Below, piece after piece: positions 14,218 through 19,004 of a DNA stretch of 19,004 nucleotides; positions within the stretch are counted from its first letter, which is position 1; each line of letters starts with the position of its first letter. The notes under the pieces are model-generated. The model saw only the letters and a program-made list of their open reading frames with translations, ran no database searches and was not told where the DNA came from. This stretch comes from JAPLJU01 sp964547985 (GTDB lineage Bacteria; Desulfobacterota; Syntrophia; Syntrophales; UBA2192). Both the position numbers and the translations under genes were made by a program. Where the stretch lies: positions 1 to 19,004 of the forward strand of contig CAZJPV010000044.1 in NCBI GenBank assembly GCA_964547985.1, written 5' to 3'.

Positions 14218-15411
14218 ATGGCGTTGGATTTTACTTTTACCGAAGAACAAAGAATGCTTGAGGACAGCGTATATAAGTGGGCTGTCGCCTGGCTCGAACC
14301 CCAAATGGAGCATGCGTATGAGGTGGACGAGATGCCCAAGGACCTCTTCAAGGAACTGGGCAAACTCGGCGTTAACGGAATCGTGTTCGAGGAAAAGTAC
14401 GGCGGAACCGCCATGGGCTACGTGGAAACGCTGCTGGTGTACGAGACGATCGCCAGGGTAAGTAACGCCCTTTCCATGACCGTCGGCGCGAGCCAGACGC
14501 TGGCCTTCGACAACCTCCGAAGGAACTCCAAAGAGGAAAAGCAGAAACTGGATATTCTTGCCAAGTCCTGCACCGGCGAATTTATCGGCTGCCTGGGCAT
14601 CACCGAACCCAATGCCGGCTCCGACGCCATGAGCATGGCCACCCGCGCCGTCAAGAAGGGCGACCGTTACATCATCAACGGAAGCAAGATTTTCATCACC
14701 AATGGCCCCGTGGCCGACTTCATGCTCTTCTACGTGAAGACGGACCCCGAGAAGGGACCTCACGGTATGTCCGCCTTCTGGTTCTACCCCAAGAAGACCA
14801 AAGGCTTCTCCGTTAAGAAAATCAAGAAATGGGGTATGAGGACCTCTCCGACCGGTCTTATCACCTTCGAGGACATGGAGATCCCCGAGAATCAGCTCGT
14901 CGGCGGGCTGAACAAGGGTGTGGCTGTCCTCACCTCCGGTCTCTGCACCGAGAGAATCACCCTCTGCGGGTGCACACTCGGTTCCCAGAGATCCTGCCTC
15001 GAACTCTCCCTGAAGTACGCCAAGGAGAGAGTCCAGTTCGGCAAGCCGATTGCCTCCTTCCAGGCTATCCAGGGAAAACTGGCCGACATGTACTGCGGCT
15101 ACAAGGCCGCCAAGTGGATGGCCTACAGCGCCGCCGCCTACTGTGACACCCTCGAAAACAAGAGTGGCGGAAAGGGAACCGACCTCGACCGCATGGCCGC
15201 GGCAGCCCTTCTGTACAACGGCGAGATAGGAACCAAGATCGGTCTCGACGCCATTCAGATCCACGGCGGTTACGGTTACTGCACCGAGTACGGTGTGACC
15301 AGGCACTTCCTGGATCAGAAACTGTGGGAAATCGGGGCGGGTACCTCCGAAATCCGCAGGATGATCATCGCCAGGGAGCTCATGAGAGACGACTTCCGAA
15401 GTGGTCTGTAA
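14218..15411 (+). CDS. Acyl-CoA dehydrogenase with isovaleryl-CoA dehydrogenase-type active site
   Basis: A 397-residue cytoplasmic FAD enzyme that would oxidise an acyl-CoA to the 2,3-enoyl-CoA, passing electrons to ETF. Family signatures include CLGITEPNAGSDAMSM, the FAD/substrate region around FITNG, and the C-terminal GGYGY and AGTSEIRR motifs. Medium- and short-chain enzymes have their catalytic base in EGTSEI; here that position is Ala374 (GAGTSEI). Isovaleryl-CoA dehydrogenase has AGTSEV there and instead uses a glutamate in SGLDLER. The aligned segment here is SGLCTER, with Glu245, so the base has the isovaleryl/long-chain placement. The substrate is therefore more likely branched or bulky, but sequence alone does not settle it. 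AGGGAGGT (14201-14208) precedes the ATG; an out-of-frame ATG at 14211 is too close. It has its own promoter and terminator. The upstream neighbour is the AtoE-like transporter. Confidence 0.95.
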   Translation: MALDFTFTEEQRMLEDSVYKWAVAWLEPQMEHAYEVDEMPKDLFKELGKLGVNGIVFEEKYGGTAMGYVETLLVYETIARVSNALSMTVGASQTLAFDNLRRNSKEEKQKLDILAKSCTGEFIGCLGITEPNAGSDAMSMATRAVKKGDRYIINGSKIFITNGPVADFMLFYVKTDPEKGPHGMSAFWFYPKKTKGFSVKKIKKWGMRTSPTGLITFEDMEIPENQLVGGLNKGVAVLTSGLCTERITLCGCTLGSQRSCLELSLKYAKERVQFGKPIASFQAIQGKLADMYCGYKAAKWMAYSAAAYCDTLENKSGGKGTDLDRMAAAALLYNGEIGTKIGLDAIQIHGGYGYCTEYGVTRHFLDQKLWEIGAGTSEIRRMIIARELMRDDFRSGL

Positions 15412-15427
15412 AATTATCGCGAACAGG

Positions 15428-15466
15428 GGAAGCCATGGCTGACGGAAGCCATGGCTTCCTTTTTTT
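15428..15466 (+). terminator. Intrinsic terminator after the acyl-CoA dehydrogenase gene
   Basis: GGAAGCCATGGCT (15428-15440) pairs perfectly over 13 bp with AGCCATGGCTTCC (15447-15459) around loop GACGGA, followed by seven Ts (15460-15466). The right arm is also part of a self-complementary GGAAGCCATGGCTTCC. Confidence 0.93.
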
Positions 15467-15470
15467 CACC

Positions 15471-15499
15471 TTGACCATTCACCCCTGCTCTGGCAGAAT
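15471..15499 (+). promoter_or_regulatory. Possible promoter of the LysM / PP-loop gene pair
   Basis: TTGACC (15471-15476) and CAGAAT (15494-15499) are separated by 17 bases. The -35 begins only four bases after the preceding terminator's T-run. The start would be near 15506, about 100 bases before the LysM gene. The segment TTTTTTCACCTTGAC here is also found at the acyl-CoA dehydrogenase promoter. Confidence 0.45.
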
Positions 15500-15608
15500 T
15501 CCTGAAAACTTGAATCCTATTCGTCTGATGCATCGAGGGATCCCAGGTCCTTCACCTTCCCGTTTTTTTAATTTCAAAACAAATTGCATAAAGCCGGGGA
15601 TCATACGC

Positions 15609-17234
15609 ATGAAAATCCAAAAAGCCGAAATCGGTCTTCTGGCATTCGCTTTTCTCACGGCCGTCCTGATTTCTTCATCCATGGCAGCGGAGCGCGAGGA
15701 CACCGCTCACCTCGTCCTGAGAAAAACGATCTCCGCCCGGGATAAAGGCCCCGTTTATGTCGTTAAAAAAGGCGACCACCTCATGGGGATTCTCCGTCAC
15801 GAACTGGAGGCAGGTCCGGCAGAGCTGGGATGGATGCTCAAAGAGGTAAAGCGGCGAAACCCCGGACTCAAGGATGTCAATGTCATTGAGCCGGGACGGA
15901 AGATCATGCTGCCAGTGGTTGCACCGCCGGAGGGCTACCAGACCTACAGAGTCAAGAAGGGAGATTATCTCGCCAGAATTCTTCAGCAGAATCTTGGTTG
16001 GAGGGGTCAGGAACTGGCCCTGGCTTTGAAGGACATCAAAAAACAAAACCCTAACATCCGGGATATCAACCTCATTTTCCCGGGACAGAGAATATTCATC
16101 CCCAAGGGCCTGCTGCCCGAAAAGGAAAAGGCCGAAGAACCCGCACGAACGCCTGAGGCAGCGGCGGTCCTTCCCGAGTTGAAACCCGTCCTGCTGACCG
16201 AGAAGGAACGGGCTCTCGTCAGGCGGATTGTGGAGCGCACAGGCGGATCGGTCCTGACCGACGGAAATTACTACATCCCGCTTTCGGCCGAGGACCAGGT
16301 CACCGTTGATTGTGCGGCCGTTCCCGTCGTCGAATTGAACGACGGGAGTAGGATTCTCGTTGATTTCGGAGGCCAGGTCCCGCCGGACTTGAAGGAAAGA
16401 ATACAGCGGACCTGGAAGAATTATACCGTTATCCAGGATAGCAGCGGTATGGGCGCTTTCCCCGCGCTGGAGCGAATCTTCAAGGCATCGAAGAACTACA
16501 GCTTCAAGAAGACGGCCGATTACGTCGATGCGGGCAGCGAACCGCAGCTTCGGCTCTTTCTGGACTGGGTTCTCTTCAAGAAAGAGAGCCTCTTCACCGG
16601 CATCGCCCTCAGGGAAAGCCCCACCGCGGTGATGCCCGCAACGCTGTCCCGCTATGCGGAGAAGAACGGGATTTCCGTCCTGGAGGTCACGGAAGGTCTC
16701 GAGATTGTCCGGGATGAAACCCCGCTGGCCGCGCCCGCTGAAGTACCCGCCCTGAAATCAGCGACCACGGCCGAGCTCATCGATTCTATCATCACAACCC
16801 TCGGCCTTACCGCCTCGAGAGATGCCTGGGTTAAGGTGACTGAAGCCGGGGCGCCCGCAAAGGTCGTCTCCGTAAAGGTGGATTTCCTGGTGGAAAGACC
16901 CGACAAAGGCGCCGTCATCAACCTAAGGGATCTGCCGGAGCCCTTCCAGGAAAGCCTGAAGCAGAAAGGTATGAATGTTGCGATTATCAAGGGGGACGAA
17001 GAAAAAAGAGTGGTCGTCGAAAAGACCCTGACAGCCCTCGGTTACCCCTTTACCAGTGATGCTTTTGATTTCAGTGGCCCCGGCAAGGACGGAAAACCCC
17101 GCTGGGTGATCCGTATCCCGGCGACACGGGCCAACCTCGCAGAGGGCGATCTCTTTTTAACTCCGTCGGCCATGGACGGCGGGATATACAGTTACCTGAA
17201 GGCGACATGGGGAACGAAGCTCATCCGATATTAA
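15609..17234 (+). CDS. Secreted double-LysM protein with duplicated domain of unknown function
   Basis: A 541-residue exported protein. Residues 1-26 form a signal peptide (MKIQK, hydrophobic core, SSSMA). Two LysM-type modules follow: residues ~49-102 (YVVKKGDHL ... VIEPGRKIMLP) and ~112-165 (YRVKKGDYL ... LIFPGQRIFIP). LysM usually binds the glycan of peptidoglycan; both modules carry an insertion that makes them longer than the usual 44-50 residues. After a charged linker come two regions that look like diverged copies of one ~130-residue domain (~200-330 and ~387-520). They share a pattern such as ILVDFGGQVPPDLKERIQ versus AVINLRDLPEPFQESLKQ. I do not recognise that domain, and no catalytic motif is evident. 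The start is ATG 15609 (GGGGA at 15596-15600); the frame is open further upstream through the terminator, which is not credible. The gene overlaps the next by 28 bases. Confidence 0.82.
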   Translation: MKIQKAEIGLLAFAFLTAVLISSSMAAEREDTAHLVLRKTISARDKGPVYVVKKGDHLMGILRHELEAGPAELGWMLKEVKRRNPGLKDVNVIEPGRKIMLPVVAPPEGYQTYRVKKGDYLARILQQNLGWRGQELALALKDIKKQNPNIRDINLIFPGQRIFIPKGLLPEKEKAEEPARTPEAAAVLPELKPVLLTEKERALVRRIVERTGGSVLTDGNYYIPLSAEDQVTVDCAAVPVVELNDGSRILVDFGGQVPPDLKERIQRTWKNYTVIQDSSGMGAFPALERIFKASKNYSFKKTADYVDAGSEPQLRLFLDWVLFKKESLFTGIALRESPTAVMPATLSRYAEKNGISVLEVTEGLEIVRDETPLAAPAEVPALKSATTAELIDSIITTLGLTASRDAWVKVTEAGAPAKVVSVKVDFLVERPDKGAVINLRDLPEPFQESLKQKGMNVAIIKGDEEKRVVVEKTLTALGYPFTSDAFDFSGPGKDGKPRWVIRIPATRANLAEGDLFLTPSAMDGGIYSYLKATWGTKLIRY

Positions 17235-18214
17235 AAAAACCCATAAAGGCCCTGGCCCTTTTTTCGGGGGGGCTGGACAGTTCGATTGCCGTCAAGGTTA
17301 TACAGGATCAGGGGATCGAAGTACTGGGGGTCACGTTCACGACCCCCTTTTTCGGTACAGAAAAGGCAGAAGAAGCGGCCCGGCGTGTCGGGATTCCCCT
17401 TCTGATCCTCGACATCACGGAAGAACACCTGGCCATGGTGAAGGCACCCCGCTACGGATACGGCCGGAACATGAATCCTTGCATTGACTGCCACACCCTG
17501 ATGTTCAGAATCACCGGACGCCAGATGGAGGAAAGAGGTTTTGATTTCATCATTTCCGGCGAAGTGCTCGGCCAGAGGCCGATGTCCCAGAACAAGCAGA
17601 TGCTCCACGTGGTGGCCAAGAACGCCGGATACGAACCGTACATTTTAAGGCCCCTGTCCGCGAAACTCCTGCCGGCCACCCTGCCTGAGAAAGAAGGCAA
17701 AGTGGACCGTGAACGGCTGCTGGACATCCACGGCCGGGGCCGAAAAAGACAGATGGAACTGGCCATCCACTATGGTATTATGGAATATGCCAACCCGGCC
17801 GGCGGCTGCCTCCTCACGGACCCCATGTTCTCCAAGCGCCTGCGCGACCTCTTCACCCACGAAAAGGAAACACCGGTCAGGGACATCGAACTTTTGAAAG
17901 TGGGGCGGCACATCCGGCTTGACGGAAAGACCAAGGTCATCGTGGGCAGAAAGAAGGCGGAGAATGATGTGCTTCTGGACCTGTCAAGACCGGGAGACGC
18001 GGTGATCAGCGTCCGGGATTTCCCCGGCCCGGTCTGTCTCGTTCCCCACGGGAGGGACGAAAAGACTCTGGAGGAAGCCGCCAGCATCTGTGCTTCCTAC
18101 AGCGACGCGCCCCCGGAAGTCGAAATCGTGGTGCGTTGCCGAGTCGGTCCGGACACCCGGCTTGTGACGGTGAAGGCCGCCTCGAAAGAGGCTTTCCAGA
18201 ACCGGGTGATCTGA
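17207..18214 (+). CDS. PP-loop tRNA-thiolation-type protein (MnmA/ThiI-like) with NFACT-R-like C-terminus
   Basis: A 335-residue cytoplasmic protein. The N-terminal PP-loop motif FSGGLDSS (19-26) activates a substrate by adenylation, as in MnmA, ThiI and related tRNA sulfur-transfer enzymes. Cys92 and Cys95 lie in NPCIDCH, like the NPC catalytic cysteine of MnmA, and Cys201 lies in AGGCLLTDP, a plausible partner. SGEVLGQRPMSQN (117-129) is typical of this subgroup. The C-terminal part (LDGKTKVIVGRKKAENDVLL, ~238-257) resembles the NFACT-R (DUF814) RNA-binding domain. I infer modification of tRNA or sulfur insertion into an RNA-linked substrate; the exact nucleoside is unknown. AAGG lies 5-6 bases before ATG 17207, inside the LysM gene, so the two are translationally coupled. 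A terminator follows 25 bases after the stop. Confidence 0.87.
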   Translation: MGNEAHPILKKPIKALALFSGGLDSSIAVKVIQDQGIEVLGVTFTTPFFGTEKAEEAARRVGIPLLILDITEEHLAMVKAPRYGYGRNMNPCIDCHTLMFRITGRQMEERGFDFIISGEVLGQRPMSQNKQMLHVVAKNAGYEPYILRPLSAKLLPATLPEKEGKVDRERLLDIHGRGRKRQMELAIHYGIMEYANPAGGCLLTDPMFSKRLRDLFTHEKETPVRDIELLKVGRHIRLDGKTKVIVGRKKAENDVLLDLSRPGDAVISVRDFPGPVCLVPHGRDEKTLEEAASICASYSDAPPEVEIVVRCRVGPDTRLVTVKAASKEAFQNRVI

Positions 18215-18239
18215 CATGAGGCAGGCAAATAAAATAAAG

Positions 18240-18271
18240 AAAGCGGCTGCCCTCCCGGTCGGCCGCTTTTT
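18240..18271. terminator. Bidirectional terminator between convergent genes
   Basis: AAAGCGGC (18240-18247) pairs with GCCGCTTT (18262-18269) around a 14-base loop, with TTTTT on the plus side. On the minus strand it is followed by CTTTATTTTATTT. It serves the plus-strand PP-loop gene. It also lies immediately past the TGA (18273-18271) of the out-of-frame 3' part of the minus-strand prepilin gene. Confidence 0.85.
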
Positions 18272-18344
18272 CATACACCTTTTCCAGAGTAGCTGATTTT
18301 GTCTCTTTCGAAGGATTTGGTCTTCGGTGTCGTGATCGCTGATT
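18271..18344 (-). other. Probable displaced 3' end of the prepilin gene (other frame)
   Basis: Past the annotated TGA of the prepilin (18345-18347), the frame one base back stays open from about 18420 to a TGA at 18273-18271. Its later part reads GGGYRETSRALKSAITTPK and ends DKISYSGKGV, a pilin-like C-terminus with G/C-rich third positions. Its stop abuts a terminator. One extra base near 18390 (giving AGDFKGPGGGY) would join it to the prepilin N-terminus for about 118 residues. Confidence 0.5.
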
Positions 18345-18626
18345 TCAGCGCCCGGGATGTCTCTCTGTACCCGCCGCCGGGGCCTTTGAATCCCCGGCAA
18401 TGGTCCTTCCCGTGTTGGCCGCTGCCTTCACTGCAGCATCGGGATCCGTGTACGCTGTAATGCCGGGTTTTCCCCCTGCTGCCAGTGCCGTTTGCGCCGC
18501 TTTTTTTCTCGCCTCGTCCTGTATGCTGAAGTACTTGGGCATGGCCAAAGCAACCAGGATGGTCAGGATGACCAGAACGGCGATAATCTCGATGAGCGTA
18601 AATCCCCTCTGATTTCTTTGCTTCAT
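18345..18626 (-). CDS. Type IV prepilin-like / pseudopilin protein, probably frameshifted
   Basis: The N-terminus is a textbook class III signal: MKQRNQRG followed by FTLIEIIAVLVILTILVALAMPKY. It has the Gly before the cleavage site, methylatable Phe, Glu at +5 and a hydrophobic assembly helix, so PilD-type peptidase would process it into a pilus or type II secretion-like fibre. As read, the protein is only 93 residues and ends in an unpilin-like GTERHPGR. A one-base deletion near 18390 is likely (see the adjacent entry), so this copy may be inactive or the base call wrong. The ATG at 18626 has a weak ribosome-binding site; a GTG at 18638 has AGGGAAGG 5 bases upstream and may be the true start, adding four residues. 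The PilW-like lipoprotein gene at 10499 is a possible functional partner. Confidence 0.78.
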   Translation of the reverse strand: MKQRNQRGFTLIEIIAVLVILTILVALAMPKYFSIQDEARKKAAQTALAAGGKPGITAYTDPDAAVKAAANTGRTIAGDSKAPAAGTERHPGR

Positions 18627-18638
18627 CCCGTTCAACAC

Positions 18639-19004
18639 TTCAACCTTCCCTGTCTCTCGATAAGGCTTACGCCCACACGGATCCGAAAAAACGTGGGCCG
18701 TCATGATTTAACAGTGGAATCTACTGGCGAGTCTAAGGATGCGAAAAGAATAAATCAATACGGCGCCTGTATGGTTTTTGGCTCCTGTTTTATACGAATA
18801 TCGCCTGATCTATTCCTAATACTTTTTTCGTAGATAACTTGAGATTCAGGGATAAACAGGAAAAAAGCAGGGCCTTCTGTCGTACCGGCGGGACAATCGT
18901 ATTTTGACGGGGAGCACAGCCTCTAAGGATTTCACGGCCCCGCTCACAACTCACAACTGACCACTCACAACTTTTCATAGTGGCAGGTGGAGAGGCCGGA
19001 GAAG
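18639..19004. other. Gene-free stretch upstream of the prepilin gene
   Basis: No ORF is supported. On the minus strand it presumably holds the prepilin promoter and leader, but no convincing -35/-10 or sigma-54 site is seen; TATAAA near 18789-18794 (minus) lacks a well-spaced -35. A GCCCAC/GTGGGC inverted repeat lies around 18670-18699. The right end holds a heptamer array. A 62-codon minus-strand frame at 18790-18978 arises from that repeat and is not credible. Confidence 0.5.
18944..18971. repeat. Short tandem heptamer array (TCACAAC)
   Basis: Four exact 7-base units run TCACAAC, TCACAAC, TGACCAC, TCACAAC (minus strand GTTGTGA/GTGGTCA). Intergenic heptamer arrays of this general kind occur in several bacterial lineages and are likely slippage-prone, without known function. 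Confidence 0.7.

Noticed and set aside
14092..15306. A 404-codon open frame antisense to the acyl-CoA dehydrogenase
   Set aside because: A shadow of the G/C-rich third positions of a certain gene; the composition is Gly/His/Val-rich with no recognisable motif, and no ribosome-binding site supports it.
18639..18830. Possible cyclic-di-GMP riboswitch before the prepilin gene
   Set aside because: Such riboswitches often precede pilin-type genes, but the GEMM core sequence was not found; only a short GCCCAC/GTGGGC hairpin is present.
1..19004. Sigma-54 promoters, tRNA genes, CRISPR arrays, insertion sequences
   Set aside because: No TGGCAC-N5-TTGC match, cloverleaf-type T-loop, spaced direct repeats, or transposase/integrase-like protein was recognised by reading; a motif scan would be needed to exclude degenerate cases.

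Overview
The window looks like a chromosomal piece of a Gram-negative, anaerobic deltaproteobacterium-type organism (Desulfobacterota), possibly a Syntrophus/Smithella-like syntroph. The assignment is inferred from gene content: a membrane pyrophosphatase, an AtoE-family short-chain fatty acid transporter, an acyl-CoA dehydrogenase, a PilW-like TPR lipoprotein, a GerMN-domain protein and a GAF/sigma-54 regulator. No marker gene here fixes the taxon. Coding density is high and codons are rich in third-position G/C. No transposase, integrase, phage gene, CRISPR array, rRNA or tRNA was seen, so this reads as core genome rather than a mobile island.

Layout. (1) 84-5072, plus strand: hppA (proton/sodium-pumping pyrophosphatase) with its own terminator, ychF (ribosome-associated ATPase), a 59-residue Ala/Pro-rich lipoprotein with a terminator, then a patatin-like phospholipase lipoprotein whose start lies only 17 bases from that terminator's stem. 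(2) 5364-10364, minus strand: an apparent transcription unit reading GerMN-domain protein, then an EF-G paralogue, then a double-GAF sigma-54-dependent activator. (3) 10499-12091, minus strand: a 72-residue helical protein, an HD-domain nucleotidase-like protein and a TPR lipoprotein, headed by a clear extended -10 promoter. (4) 12330-15411, plus strand: the AtoE-like transporter, divergent from block 3, then an acyl-CoA dehydrogenase with its own promoter and a leader of about 212 bases. (5) 15609-18214, plus strand: a secreted double-LysM protein overlapping by 28 bases an MnmA/ThiI-like PP-loop tRNA-thiolation-type enzyme with an NFACT-R-like tail. (6) 18271-18638, minus strand: a type IV prepilin-like gene that appears frameshifted near its 3' end, followed upstream by gene-free sequence with a short heptamer array.

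How the genes could work together. Blocks 1 and 4 fit an energy-limited fatty-acid degrader: AtoE-like uptake, acyl-CoA dehydrogenation, and recovery of pyrophosphate energy by HppA. That link is inference, since the genes are not one operon. The most interesting details are: an acyl-CoA dehydrogenase whose catalytic glutamate is placed as in isovaleryl-CoA dehydrogenase; a divergent pyrophosphatase signature; a GAFTDA loop in the sigma-54 activator; a duplicated domain of unknown function in the LysM protein; an ideal ribosome-binding site followed by ATA rather than ATG in the acyl-CoA dehydrogenase leader; and the probable one-base frameshift in the prepilin. I did not find a convincing wholly new multi-gene system.
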